Positions 27,684 through 37,555 of a DNA stretch of 64,000 bases are shown piece after piece. The notes beneath the pieces are model-generated. The model was not told where the DNA came from, did not search any database, and saw nothing but the letters and a program-made list of their open reading frames with translations. Within the stretch, counting starts at the first letter, position 1. Each line of letters starts with the position of its first letter. Source of the stretch: Anaerolineaceae bacterium UBA5211 (lineage in GTDB: Bacteria; Chloroflexota; Anaerolineae; Anaerolineales; Anaerolineaceae); NCBI GenBank assembly GCA_002412595.1, contig DHVJ01000061.1, positions 20,709-84,708 on the forward strand. The letters run 5' to 3'. Both the position numbers and the translations under genes were made by a program.

Positions 27684-28322
27684 ATGAAACGAGAAAAACT
27701 CCAGCGCCTGGTGCATTTTTTAATTAATTCCCTGACCCGCACTGAATTTTTTAACCTTGAAAATATTCCAACTTCCGGCGGGGTGATCATCGCCATCAAT
27801 CATTTAAATTACATGGATACCCCGGTGGTGTTTGTCAACCCGCGCCGCAAGGATATCACCGCTTTGATCACCACCAAGTATAAAAAGAACCTGTTCATGC
27901 GCTGGTTCACTGAAAGCGCGCAAGCCATCTGGATCGACCGTGACGTTGCCGACTTTTCTGCCATCCGAAAAGCTTCCAAAGTATTGGCCGAAGGCTGGGC
28001 GCTGGGCATCGCACCGGAAGGAACGCGCAGCAAAACCGGCCAACTGCAGCAGGGTAAACCCGGCACCATTATGCTGGCATTGAAAGCTAAAGTACCCATC
28101 GTACCGGTCGGTATCACCGGCACTGAACATTCCTTCAAAAAAATCCTGCAGTTCAAACGGCCGGAGATCACCGTCCGGTTCGGCCAAGCTTTTACCATTC
28201 CCGAGTTCAAACCCGGGGACCGTTCAGCAGAACTGGTATATTGGACGGACGAATTAATGAGGCGTATCGCCGCCCTGCTCCCAGAACAATACCGCGGCGT
28301 TTACGCAGACCAGGTAACATGA
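27684..28322 (+). CDS. plsC: 1-acyl-sn-glycerol-3-phosphate acyltransferase (PlsC-like)
   Basis: A 212-residue acyltransferase with the catalytic NHLNYMD (HxxxxD) near residue 35 and the phosphate-binding APEGTRSKTG near 112. It makes phosphatidic acid by acylating lysophosphatidate. The start is set at the ATG at 27684; a GTG at 27675 is also in frame. TATAAT at 27662 could be a -10 element close to the start. comEC follows after 19 bases. Confidence 0.9.
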   Translation: MKREKLQRLVHFLINSLTRTEFFNLENIPTSGGVIIAINHLNYMDTPVVFVNPRRKDITALITTKYKKNLFMRWFTESAQAIWIDRDVADFSAIRKASKVLAEGWALGIAPEGTRSKTGQLQQGKPGTIMLALKAKVPIVPVGITGTEHSFKKILQFKRPEITVRFGQAFTIPEFKPGDRSAELVYWTDELMRRIAALLPEQYRGVYADQVT

Positions 28323-28341
28323 TCAACCTGCATTCAACCCC

Positions 28342-29889
28342 ATGCCGCTTTTCTGGTTGTGCCTGTCCTTCACGGCGGGTATATTTGTAGCGGCGCTTTG
28401 CCCGCTTTCCGCCTGGGCCTGGTTAGCAGCCGCGGCTTTCTTTCTGGCCGCCGCCTGGTTTGAAATCCGCTTCAGCAACAAATCCACCCATCCTCTGCTA
28501 TCCAGACCGCTGTTCCGCATCCCATTCGCCCTGCTTGCGGTATTTTTCACTATCGGCGGCTGGCGTTTTCAAACTGCTCTTCCGAATATTTCGCCACAAG
28601 ACCTGAACTGGTACGCAGACGGGGAAAGCCAGCAGGTCACCGGCAAGATCGTATCTTACCCGGAGGAATCCGCAGGAAGCACCCGCGCCATCTTGCAGGC
28701 AGTAAGCATCCGTCAGGACAACCAGGATATTCCTGTGAGCGGGGAATTGGAATTGCGTTTGCCGGGCGGATTCCATTTGGCCTACGGAGATGTGCTCCTG
28801 CTGGAAGGACCGCTGGACGCAGTGTACGATTCCGTTGAAAACGCCAACCAATCCTATCTGGCGCGTCGCGGCATCCTCAGCCGCATGAGCTACCCACAGA
28901 TGGATACGCTTTCCAGCGGACAAGGCAACCCCATCATGGCATTCATTTACAGACTGCGCACCCGCGCCCAGACCATTATTTTCACCCAACTGCCTTATCC
29001 GGAATCCGCATTATTAGGCGGCATCCTGTTAGGGACAGACTGGAAAATCCCTGACTATCTTGAAGAAGCCTACCGTTCCTGCGGCGTGCTGCACATCATT
29101 GCCATCTCCGGATATAACATTGCACTGATATCCAACCTGATTATCCGCCTGATGCGGCGTTTTTTATCACCGGGCAAAGCGGGCGCAGCAGCCATTCTAT
29201 CCATTGTGTTCTATACCATTCTGGTAGGCGCCGAACCGGCAGTGGTGCGGGCGGCCATCATGGGCAGCCTGACCATTCCGGCACACTATTTTGGCCGAAA
29301 AACCATCCCGCTGCATAGCCTAGTGCTGGTAGCCGCAATAATGCTAGCCGGCAATCCCATGCTGCTGTGGGATATCGGTTTTCAACTCTCATTTCTGGCT
29401 TGTCTGGGACTGATCAGCATGGCTGACCCCATTCTGCAATGGTTGGGAGATCATATCGAAAATAAATTTTCCAGCGCAGCGCGACAATGGTGGCAGCCCA
29501 TCATCACCTTGATCGTCACCACCCTCATAGCGCAATTTTCGGTTTCCCCCGTTTTATTGAACTTACAGCCCAATATTTCGCTTCATACCCTGGCAGCCAA
29601 CCTGGCCCTGCTGCCCATCCAACCTGCAATAATGGGACTGGGTGGTTTAGCTGTTATCAGCAGCCTGCTACTGCCTCCTTTGGGAAATTTATTTTTTTAT
29701 GCAGGTTGGCCTTTCCTGGCTTACAACAACCTTGTAGCACTGCATTTTGGTTTTCAGCCTCACGGTGTGATTCAAACCTCCCCCGGGATTTTTTGGTTCA
29801 GTCTGGCAGCCGTAATCCTTAGCCTGTCTGCATTCAGCATTCATCAAATTACCCGACTCATACATCCAAAGGCTGAACAGCTAAATTAA
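28342..29889 (+). CDS. comEC: ComEC/Rec2-family DNA uptake channel protein
   Basis: A 515-residue polytopic protein. An N-terminal DUF4131-like part is followed by the competence domain with GGILLGTDWKIPDYLEEAY, GVLHIIAISGYNIALI and EPAVVRAAIM. ComEC forms the channel for single-stranded DNA during natural transformation. The C-terminal metallo-beta-lactamase nuclease domain of longer ComEC proteins is absent and no separate one follows. No other com genes are nearby, so competence cannot be claimed from this gene alone. Confidence 0.9.
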   Translation: MPLFWLCLSFTAGIFVAALCPLSAWAWLAAAAFFLAAAWFEIRFSNKSTHPLLSRPLFRIPFALLAVFFTIGGWRFQTALPNISPQDLNWYADGESQQVTGKIVSYPEESAGSTRAILQAVSIRQDNQDIPVSGELELRLPGGFHLAYGDVLLLEGPLDAVYDSVENANQSYLARRGILSRMSYPQMDTLSSGQGNPIMAFIYRLRTRAQTIIFTQLPYPESALLGGILLGTDWKIPDYLEEAYRSCGVLHIIAISGYNIALISNLIIRLMRRFLSPGKAGAAAILSIVFYTILVGAEPAVVRAAIMGSLTIPAHYFGRKTIPLHSLVLVAAIMLAGNPMLLWDIGFQLSFLACLGLISMADPILQWLGDHIENKFSSAARQWWQPIITLIVTTLIAQFSVSPVLLNLQPNISLHTLAANLALLPIQPAIMGLGGLAVISSLLLPPLGNLFFYAGWPFLAYNNLVALHFGFQPHGVIQTSPGIFWFSLAAVILSLSAFSIHQITRLIHPKAEQLN

Positions 29890-29903
29890 CGTGAACTTCC
29901 CGG

Positions 29904-30200
29904 TTACCCAATCAGGGTAATGATGACTGCGATGATCAATTCCAGCAAGCCAAATCCCATTACCAGGCAACTTTCGGTCTTATTCTCACAGCGCCGGTTC
30001 GCATTCCATCCCAAGCCCACCGCTATCAGCGGAAAGATGAATCCACAAACCAAAAATTCCAACTGGGTCGTTCCGCCCATGAGCGGAATGGAGCGAAGAT
30101 GAAGATGGATTGGTAGTCCATTGAGCAGCCAAAAGAAAAGAGCCGGCATGAGACATAACAAACCCAACAAGTTACAACTGGTTCTATTTTCCTTTTTCAT
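29904..30200 (-). CDS. Small membrane protein
   Basis: A 98-residue protein with three predicted membrane segments (about 12-27, 45-62 and 78-97) and a short Cys-containing loop (RRCENK). No family is recognised. Its start overlaps the last 17 bases of the kinase gene upstream on the same strand, so it is probably the third gene of the phosphatase-kinase operon. Coding potential rests on length, hydrophobic pattern and position. Confidence 0.6.
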   Translation of the reverse strand: MKKENRTSCNLLGLLCLMPALFFWLLNGLPIHLHLRSIPLMGGTTQLEFLVCGFIFPLIAVGLGWNANRRCENKTESCLVMGFGLLELIIAVIITLIG

Positions 30201-33200
30201 ATGCTTCCTCCGCTAATGAAATGGCTTGAGCCAATGGCATCTCTCCACCATCAGCCTGCAATTGCTGCCTGCGTTCCAGCGGGACCTTCTTTTCGAGGAT
30301 CTTCTGGCTTTGACGAATCTCCCATTGGTCCACCGGATCGAGGGTATAAGCATGTTGCTGTGACATTTTTTCCCCCGCACCAAACAACCGTAAGGCATCC
30401 TCCCAGCGGTCCATCGCTGTATAAACCGCGGCTACACCCAGGAGACAGTAGAAAATAAAACGATTAACGCTTCTTTCATGCGCCAGGCGCAGGCTGCGCT
30501 GGAAATAAGCCAGTGCCTGCGGCAGGTCATCCTGCTGCTTGGCCACATAACCGAGATTTTGCGCCACCACCATAACGATACCAACCTGGCCCAAATCAGC
30601 ATTGATGGCCAGCGCTTCTTCGTAGTATTCTCGGGCGGCATTGTAGTTCCCTTGCGAGCGGGATATTTCCCCAAGGGCAATCAGGGCCGAGCCGATGCCC
30701 GGGCTGCTGCGCAATTCCCGGTTGATACGCAGCACTTCCTCATAGCGTTCACGGGAACTCTCCAAATTATCCGCATACAAATCCGCGTAACCGATGGCAC
30801 TCAACGCGCCGGCGATACCGGATTTATCACGCGACTCGCGGAAAATAGAGAGACTTTCCTCCAAATATCCGCGCCCAATTTCCGCATCGCCGTGATACAT
30901 TTCAATACGGCCGAGGGCCATCAACGTGCCGGCAATGCCCAGAACATGCCCGGTTTTCCGGCAAATCTCCAGGTTTTCCAGGTAGTACTGCTTGGCCTGG
31001 TCATAACCCTGACTATCAGCCGCCAGCCCGCCTTTGCAGGCAAGCGTCTGCGCCAAACCCAGCGGATATTGCAAATCACGAAATATGAGCAAGCTTTGGT
31101 CGATGTACTTTTCCGCCTGGTCCATAAAGCGCTCCATCTTAGCCACTTCTCCCAGGCCAAGCAGTACGAAAGCCTGCGAACGTTGGTCCTGCGCAGCGCG
31201 TGCCATCTTGAGCGCCCTCTCAAAGTATTCCCGGGCAGTATGCAAATCACCCAATTCCTTGATGATAAAACCGATGGAGTAGGTCAAACGTGTGATATCG
31301 CCATCATCCACTTCGGCTAGAACAGGGTGTTTTTGGAATTTCAACATCCAATCCAGGCACTCACTCCAATAACCGCGTACCAGCCAGAACAAAAATATAT
31401 TGACAGCCAGGTGCACACCCTGCAAGACGTGTGCCGTGCCGCAATCCTCACCCAGGCTCCATTCGAGCGCAGCGCGGATGTTGTCGTGTTCTTCCTCCAA
31501 ACGGTCCATCCATCTGACCTGATCCGCATGCCAGAGTTCCGGCCCAACAGTATCGCTGAATTCTGAGAAAGCTTTTAAATGATTGTCGCGCAATTGCCCG
31601 CTTTCTCCGGATTGGATCAATTTATTGCGAGCATACTGCCGGATGGTCTCCAGCATATTGAAACGCGCCTCACCACGGCGAGTATCTGAATTAACCAGCG
31701 ATTTATCCACCAAACGGGTGAGGATATCCATAATTTCCGGTTGAGGCAATGCATCATCCGCACAGACTGTTTCAGCCATGGACAGCGTCCAACCGCCCGC
31801 GAAAATCGACACGCGCTGCAGGAGCACTTTTTCCGGATCGGTCAGCAGGTCATAGCTCCAGTCGATCAGCGCTTCCAAAGTCTGCTGGCGCGGTATGGCG
31901 GATCGGCTGCCCCCGGTCAGCAAACGGAAACGGTCCGAGAGGCGCGCGGCAATTTCCTCCACCGGCATGACGCGCACACGTGCGGCTGCCAACTCAATAG
32001 CCAGCGGAATGCCATCCAGACGGGCGCAGATGCGTGCCGCGGCGCGAGTCTGATTGCTGTCCGGCTGGAAATCAGGTTTTACATTCAGCGCCCGATCATG
32101 GAATAACTGCATGGATTCGGATTCCCAGAGGTCCACATTTTCCAGATCAGTACTTTGCGGAAGCTGCATGGAAGGTACATGAAAAGTGTGTTCTCCCTGG
32201 ACCCCCAAAGCTTCGCGGCTGGTCGCCATGATTTTTAAATCCGGGCAGCTTGCCAGAAGTTGTCCGGCAGTCGCGGAACAGGTTGTGATGAGATGTTCGC
32301 AATTATCCAAAATCAGCAGCAGCTGGCGCGGGCGTAAATAATCTACCAACGCATCCAGCAAAGAAGGACTGCTCTGGGTGCGCATGTCCAGCACGCCCAT
32401 GATAGCGCGCAGCACCTGACCAGATTCAAAGATAGTGGATAATTCCACCACCCAGATACCTTCGCGGTAATCTTCCAATAAACCGCGTGCCGCTTGCAGC
32501 GCCAAGCGGGTCTTGCCCGTGCCGCCCACACCGGTCAGGGTTAGCAAGCGCCGGCTGCGCATCAATTCACGCACCTGCTGCACTTCATTTTCCCGGCCGA
32601 TAAAACTGGTCAGGTCTAATGGGATGTTATGCAGAATGCGGGGGCGGGCACGAGATTGTTGTTCAAAGAGATACTCCTGCAGGGCTTCTTCCACTTGTTC
32701 AGCATTGTCAAAGCGGTCCTGCGGGTCCTTGGCCAACAGTTTCAGAATGATGGTTTGCATTTCTGGTGTCAGGTCTGGCACTAATTCCATCGGGGGGAGC
32801 GGGTCCTGGTGGATATGCAGGCTGATGAGTGCCAATGGGTCATCAGCTATGAAGGGCAGCTGCCCAGTCGTAAATTCGTACAGCATTACGCCCAGGGCAT
32901 ACAGGTCTGTGCGCCCATCCAGGGGCCGGTCAAGGGCCTGCTCCGGGGAAAGATAAGCCAGGGTGCCGCTCAGGCTGTTTTCCTGCGAAATTTGGGCGTC
33001 CAGGGAACGCGCCAAACCAAAATCGGATAGTTTGAGCAAACCGTTATCGGCAGAAATCACATTCTCAGGTTTCAAGTCGCGGTGAATAATGCCATGCTGG
33101 TGCGCTTCTACCAACGCTGCACAAATTTGAATGGCACTGCGTACAATTTCCTCCAGGTCACCCGGCGGTTTTTCATGCAAAGATGCTCCCGGCATGTATT

Positions 33201-33477
33201 CCATGACCACAAAAGGAATCCCGTCGGCTTCACCGGCGTCAAAGACCGCCACAATGTTGGGATGATTGAGCTGCGCCACCGCCCGTGCTTCGGCCAGCAG
33301 GTCATTTTTCACTTGTGTTTCCATTTGTGTGGAAATCAGCAGCTTGACCGCCACTACACGCTTGAGCAGTAAATCAAAGCCCTGGTACACAGCCCCCATG
33401 CCCCCACGGCCTAATTCCCGGTCCAGACGATAACGCTGGTTGAGCGTTTGACCAATCATCTGAGCCTGCTTATACAT
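30184..33477 (-). CDS. Ser/Thr kinase with NB-ARC-like ATPase and TPR repeats
   Basis: A 1097-residue signalling protein. Residues 15-275 are a Hanks-type kinase (glycine loop GRGGMGAVYQG, catalytic HRDLKPEN, DFGLA). Residues about 290-600 are a STAND ATPase of the kind in AfsR/LuxR-type regulators, with P-loop GVGGTGKTRLAL and Walker B LLLILDNCEHL. From about 690 to 1060 there are many TPR helices for protein binding. No DNA-binding or membrane segment is seen. It lies one base behind a SpoIIE-type phosphatase gene, implying a kinase-phosphatase switch. Confidence 0.94.
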   Translation of the reverse strand: MYKQAQMIGQTLNQRYRLDRELGRGGMGAVYQGFDLLLKRVVAVKLLISTQMETQVKNDLLAEARAVAQLNHPNIVAVFDAGEADGIPFVVMEYMPGASLHEKPPGDLEEIVRSAIQICAALVEAHQHGIIHRDLKPENVISADNGLLKLSDFGLARSLDAQISQENSLSGTLAYLSPEQALDRPLDGRTDLYALGVMLYEFTTGQLPFIADDPLALISLHIHQDPLPPMELVPDLTPEMQTIILKLLAKDPQDRFDNAEQVEEALQEYLFEQQSRARPRILHNIPLDLTSFIGRENEVQQVRELMRSRRLLTLTGVGGTGKTRLALQAARGLLEDYREGIWVVELSTIFESGQVLRAIMGVLDMRTQSSPSLLDALVDYLRPRQLLLILDNCEHLITTCSATAGQLLASCPDLKIMATSREALGVQGEHTFHVPSMQLPQSTDLENVDLWESESMQLFHDRALNVKPDFQPDSNQTRAAARICARLDGIPLAIELAAARVRVMPVEEIAARLSDRFRLLTGGSRSAIPRQQTLEALIDWSYDLLTDPEKVLLQRVSIFAGGWTLSMAETVCADDALPQPEIMDILTRLVDKSLVNSDTRRGEARFNMLETIRQYARNKLIQSGESGQLRDNHLKAFSEFSDTVGPELWHADQVRWMDRLEEEHDNIRAALEWSLGEDCGTAHVLQGVHLAVNIFLFWLVRGYWSECLDWMLKFQKHPVLAEVDDGDITRLTYSIGFIIKELGDLHTAREYFERALKMARAAQDQRSQAFVLLGLGEVAKMERFMDQAEKYIDQSLLIFRDLQYPLGLAQTLACKGGLAADSQGYDQAKQYYLENLEICRKTGHVLGIAGTLMALGRIEMYHGDAEIGRGYLEESLSIFRESRDKSGIAGALSAIGYADLYADNLESSRERYEEVLRINRELRSSPGIGSALIALGEISRSQGNYNAAREYYEEALAINADLGQVGIVMVVAQNLGYVAKQQDDLPQALAYFQRSLRLAHERSVNRFIFYCLLGVAAVYTAMDRWEDALRLFGAGEKMSQQHAYTLDPVDQWEIRQSQKILEKKVPLERRQQLQADGGEMPLAQAISLAEEAYEKGK

Positions 33478-33478
33478 A

Positions 33479-34729
33479 TCAGGCCGTCCTCTTGATGACC
33501 AGCAGGGTTATGTCGTCAAAGGGGACTTCATTGACGCTGAAGGCGCTTACCTCTTCCTCGATGGCAGCCACTATTTGTTTGGCGCTCGAATTGGCATTTT
33601 TTTGGAAGGCTTCTTTTAGGCGTTCCTCGCCATAGCGGTCGCTGTCTCCGGCCGCGTCAATAATGCCATCTGTGTAAATCAGCAAACTATCCCCCTTTTG
33701 CAGGGTCAGTGATACTTGTTGATAATCAATGTGCTCTTCAACGCCCGCGGCCATTCCGGTGCGGGATAGAGGCCTGATTTCTGCCGTTGAATGGCTATGA
33801 AGCAAAGGCGGGTTATGCCCGGCATTCACATAAGTCAGGGCAGGGCTGTCCGGTTCCAGTAAAACATAAAAGAGCGTAATGAACATTTCCTCGGCCGCAT
33901 CCTGCCAGATGAGGCGGTTGGCCTCGCTGATATCTCCGGCCGGGCTGCTGCTGCACCCGGTCACCGCGCGGATAATGCTGCGCGACAGAGCCATGAACAT
34001 GGCCGCCGGCATGCCTTTATCGGAAACATCAGCTACCACCAGACCGGTGCGGCCATCCGGCAGGTTTATGAAATCGTAAAAATCACCGCTAACTTCATAG
34101 GCCGGTTTCCAGCAGGCGGCAAATTCCCAGCCTTTCAGCTGCGGCATTTCGGGCGGGATCAGGTTCGCCTGCACCTCGCGCGCCACCTGCAACTCGCGCT
34201 GCATGCGCCCGGTTTCGACCGCCACCTGATAGAGGCGCGCATTTTCAATGGCAATGCCCGCGCTGGATGCCAGCGACTGCAGTAATTCCAGGTCCTCCTG
34301 GCTGAAGATGCCGTTCTGCAAGCGGTTATCCACGTACACCATGCCCAGTATCCGGTCGCGCAGCAGGATGGGCACGCATAATACTGAGCGCAATCCGTAC
34401 AGCTTGACACTGGCGCGCATATCCAGGCGCTCATCTACTTGCGCATTGCTGGTCAATAAAGGCTGCCCGCCTTCGGCCACACGTTCCACAACGCCGCGTG
34501 AAATCTCGAGTTCTGAATTCTCCATATTACGCGCGTCCATACCGCGTGCAGTTTTGAAAACGAGTTGTTTATCCGCATCATACAGCATTAAAAAACCGCG
34601 TTCTGCGTGCGTGGCCTGAATACTTTCGTCAATCAGCACGTCCAGAACGGTGTTTAAATCCAAAGATGAATTAATTGTTTGTGAAATCCGGTAAAGAAGC
34701 TCCAGCCGCTCGCTGGAAGGTTTGGGCAA
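33479..34729 (-). CDS. GAF-domain SpoIIE-family protein phosphatase
   Basis: A 416-residue protein with a GAF sensor domain (about 20-165), a short coiled linker (RMQRELQVAREVQ), and a PP2C/SpoIIE phosphatase domain (about 200-415). The metal-binding aspartates are in SGDFYD, VADVSDKG and PFDDITLLV. Such proteins dephosphorylate anti-sigma-antagonist or kinase targets. It starts at the TTG at 34729, with AAGGAG five bases upstream. The kinase gene follows after one base. It heads the operon. Confidence 0.93.
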   Translation of the reverse strand: MPKPSSERLELLYRISQTINSSLDLNTVLDVLIDESIQATHAERGFLMLYDADKQLVFKTARGMDARNMENSELEISRGVVERVAEGGQPLLTSNAQVDERLDMRASVKLYGLRSVLCVPILLRDRILGMVYVDNRLQNGIFSQEDLELLQSLASSAGIAIENARLYQVAVETGRMQRELQVAREVQANLIPPEMPQLKGWEFAACWKPAYEVSGDFYDFINLPDGRTGLVVADVSDKGMPAAMFMALSRSIIRAVTGCSSSPAGDISEANRLIWQDAAEEMFITLFYVLLEPDSPALTYVNAGHNPPLLHSHSTAEIRPLSRTGMAAGVEEHIDYQQVSLTLQKGDSLLIYTDGIIDAAGDSDRYGEERLKEAFQKNANSSAKQIVAAIEEEVSAFSVNEVPFDDITLLVIKRTA

Positions 34730-34840
34730 ATTGGTCTCCTTGATTGGTCAATAGCCTATCAAAGTCCGATATCTTAATTCATTGTATCATTTCTCTTTTT
34801 AGAGCGGATCAGAGATTTATTAAGCTCCTTGGTAATTAGC

Positions 34841-34886
34841 AAACCAGGGATACGCACAAGAGCCATACCCGGCGCATCCCTGGTTT
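34841..34886. terminator. Long hairpin between the phosphatase operon and the P-type ATPase
   Basis: AAACCAGGGAT and ATCCCTGGTTT form an 11-bp inverted repeat around a 24-base loop. It sits 20 bp past the ATPase stop, in the right place to end that transcript. There is no T tract, so termination is only inferred. Confidence 0.4.
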
Positions 34887-34905
34887 GAATGAAGATTTCA
34901 GTAAA

Positions 34906-37542
34906 TTATTGGATTGATTGGCCATCCGCCAAAGATTCAACCCGCCTGCTGCCGCGCCAGCGCAGCCATTTAACAGCTTCCTGCCAGAAGGTCCCCAAAA
35001 AAGCCAGCAGCAGAATCAACCCAAGCTGTGCAGCCGAAAGCGGGACAGTTTTGATGGCCGTCTGCAGCAGCATCAGGCTGTTGAGCGCCAAGAGGAAGAG
35101 ACCCACCACACCTATCCACAGCAGCATAAGGCGGTTGCTGCTCAGCCCAAGCGAAGTCAGCGGCTGGTGTTCGGAGCGCAAGTTAAGGGCCAGCAGCACA
35201 TGGCCGCACAGCCAGGCATAAAAAGCAACCGTCTGCGCGAGTGCCAGGTCCTGGCTGCCAAACCAGGTCCACAAGTAAGCCACACTCACAGCCGCGAACA
35301 ACCCCAGCCCACCGCCGATAATTCCCGTCTGCATAGGCCGATCCATGAAACGAGCCTGCGGGTCGCGCGGTTGGCGCTGAAGCAGGTCCATTTCCGCAGG
35401 TTCAACCACAAAAGTTGCAGAAGCTGCCAGGTCCATAAACAATTCCATCAGAATGATCTGCACCGGTGAAAACGGCACAGGCGCACCCAACAGTACAGCT
35501 AACAAGTTGACCAGAACCAGCGCCAGCTTGCAGGCCAGGTAGTAGCGCACGCCCTTGCGCAGGTTTTCATATATCAGTCGCCCTTCGCGCACCGCATTGA
35601 CGATTGTGATGTAATTATCATCCGCCAGCACAATACCGGATGCCTCGCGGGCCACATCCGAGCCAGTCTCGCCCATGGCCACACCGATATCTGCCGCGGA
35701 AAGGGCCGGAGCGTCATTGGTGCCGTCTCCGGTGACCGCCACACGTTCACCCAGGGCTTGCAGGGCACGCACAATTCGCAGTTTATGTTCGGGTGTGGTA
35801 CGCGCGAACACAGAAGTGTTTTGCACCGCAAGCTGCAGCGCTTCATCCGTCATGGCATCCACGTCTAACCCAGTCAGGATGGGCTGGCCGCCATCCAGGC
35901 CGACCTGTACAGCCACGCTGCGAGCCGTGAGGGGATGGTCGCCGGTGATCATCAGCGTGCGAATACCGGCTGCGCGCATTTGGCGGATAGCATCCGCCGC
36001 TTGCGGGCGCACCGGGTCGCTCAAGCCGATCAGGCTGGTGAACACCAAATCACTTTCGGCTTGCTCCTGCGTGACGTTCCCAACCGGCAGCCGGCGCTGC
36101 GCCATGGCCAGCACACGCAGCCCGCGGCCAGCCTGCGCGGCGGCGGTCTGCAAAATGGTTTCCCGCTCAGTCTGGTTCAGTGGAACTTCCTGTCCATTCA
36201 ATAGTTGGCGGGTGCACTGTGACAAGACGGCTTCCGGCGCGCCTTTCACCAAGGCTAAATCTCCAGAAGCACCTCCTGAAATTACAGACATCCGTTTACG
36301 GGTGTTGTCAAAGCTAAACTCCGCACGCAGCTGGCGCCGGGCGCGCAAGTCCTGCGCTTCCACACCGCGCGAACGGGCAAAACGCAGCAGGCCCGTTTCA
36401 AGCGGGTCGCCCAGGAAATCCAGACCCTCCGGCAATGCGCTGGAGCACAGCACGGCGATATCCAGCACTTCTGTGAGGTTATCCTCGCGTTCCAGCCAGG
36501 ACACTTCCATCTTATTTTCAGTCAGCGTACCGGTCTTATCCGTGGCAATCACTGTAACCGCCCCCAGGCTCTCGACAGCCTGAAAACGGCGCACAATGGC
36601 ATTCTGTTTGGCCAGACGTTTGGATCCCAAAGCCAGCACCATAGTAATGATGATGGGCATTTCTTCAGGAATCGTGGCAAAAGCCAGCGTCAACGCGGTC
36701 AGCAGCATTTCCTTGAGCGGCTGGTGAGCGATCAGCACCCCCAACAGCGGCACCAACAAGCTGAAACCCAGCGCGAAAATCACCAGCGTCTTGCTCAATT
36801 CGTCCATGTCGCGCTGCAGGGCGGTACGCGGCGCGTGGGCAGACTGCGCCAGGCCGGCCAGCCGCCCAATTTCGGTTTGCATGCCGGTAGCCGTAACCAC
36901 CGCCTTGCCGCGGCCGCGCGTCACCAATGTTCCGGAGAAGACCATATTGGTCTGTTCAGCCAAGGCGGTTTCCCCCGGCAGCCTGGCGGAAGCGTCTTTT
37001 TCCACCGCATGCGATTCACCTGTCAGGGAAGATTCATCCACTGCCAGGCTGTAGGCTTCCAGCAGGCGCGCATCCGCCGGGACGCGCCGCCCGGCCTGAA
37101 GCAGCACGATATCACCGGGAACAACTTCCTCCAGCGATATTTCGGACGGCTGCCCCTTGCGCAGCACCAACGCGGTTGGCTCGCTCAACTTACTGAGAGA
37201 TTTGATAGCAACCTCCGCACGCTCCTCGTTGGATTCCTCCACCAGCCAAAGCAGCACAATCACCGCGATGATGGTGATGGCATCTACTAATTCACCCCAC
37301 AGGGCATACAGCACACCCGTGACCAGCAGCAGCGCTACCATGGGCTCTTCCTTCAGTTTTTCAACAATTTTCCGAAAGAAGGATTCTTTTTCTTTTTTAG
37401 CCAGGCGGTTTGAGCCGAAAAACTTCAGCCGTTCGGCAGCTTCTTCCGGCCTCAACCCATAACGGCTGTCCACCTGGGCTTTTTCCAACACTTTCTCAAT
37501 TGAGATAGCATGATAGACAATGTTTTGCATATTTTCTTCCAA
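34906..37542 (-). CDS. Cation-translocating P-type ATPase
   Basis: An 878-residue P2-type ATPase with the N-terminal cation-ATPase domain, the TGES actuator motif (SLTGESH), the phosphorylated Asp335 in DKTGTLTE, MITGDH and TGDGTNDAPAL, plus about ten membrane segments. Segment M4 reads PEEMPIIITMVLA, near the Ca2+/Mn2+ ATPase pattern, so Ca2+-type transport is the best guess. There is no heavy-metal CPC motif. It follows a ChrB-like gene by 13 bases on the same strand. Confidence 0.94.
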   Translation of the reverse strand: MEENMQNIVYHAISIEKVLEKAQVDSRYGLRPEEAAERLKFFGSNRLAKKEKESFFRKIVEKLKEEPMVALLLVTGVLYALWGELVDAITIIAVIVLLWLVEESNEERAEVAIKSLSKLSEPTALVLRKGQPSEISLEEVVPGDIVLLQAGRRVPADARLLEAYSLAVDESSLTGESHAVEKDASARLPGETALAEQTNMVFSGTLVTRGRGKAVVTATGMQTEIGRLAGLAQSAHAPRTALQRDMDELSKTLVIFALGFSLLVPLLGVLIAHQPLKEMLLTALTLAFATIPEEMPIIITMVLALGSKRLAKQNAIVRRFQAVESLGAVTVIATDKTGTLTENKMEVSWLEREDNLTEVLDIAVLCSSALPEGLDFLGDPLETGLLRFARSRGVEAQDLRARRQLRAEFSFDNTRKRMSVISGGASGDLALVKGAPEAVLSQCTRQLLNGQEVPLNQTERETILQTAAAQAGRGLRVLAMAQRRLPVGNVTQEQAESDLVFTSLIGLSDPVRPQAADAIRQMRAAGIRTLMITGDHPLTARSVAVQVGLDGGQPILTGLDVDAMTDEALQLAVQNTSVFARTTPEHKLRIVRALQALGERVAVTGDGTNDAPALSAADIGVAMGETGSDVAREASGIVLADDNYITIVNAVREGRLIYENLRKGVRYYLACKLALVLVNLLAVLLGAPVPFSPVQIILMELFMDLAASATFVVEPAEMDLLQRQPRDPQARFMDRPMQTGIIGGGLGLFAAVSVAYLWTWFGSQDLALAQTVAFYAWLCGHVLLALNLRSEHQPLTSLGLSSNRLMLLWIGVVGLFLLALNSLMLLQTAIKTVPLSAAQLGLILLLAFLGTFWQEAVKWLRWRGSRRVESLADGQSIQ

Positions 37543-37555
37543 CTATTAATCCCTT

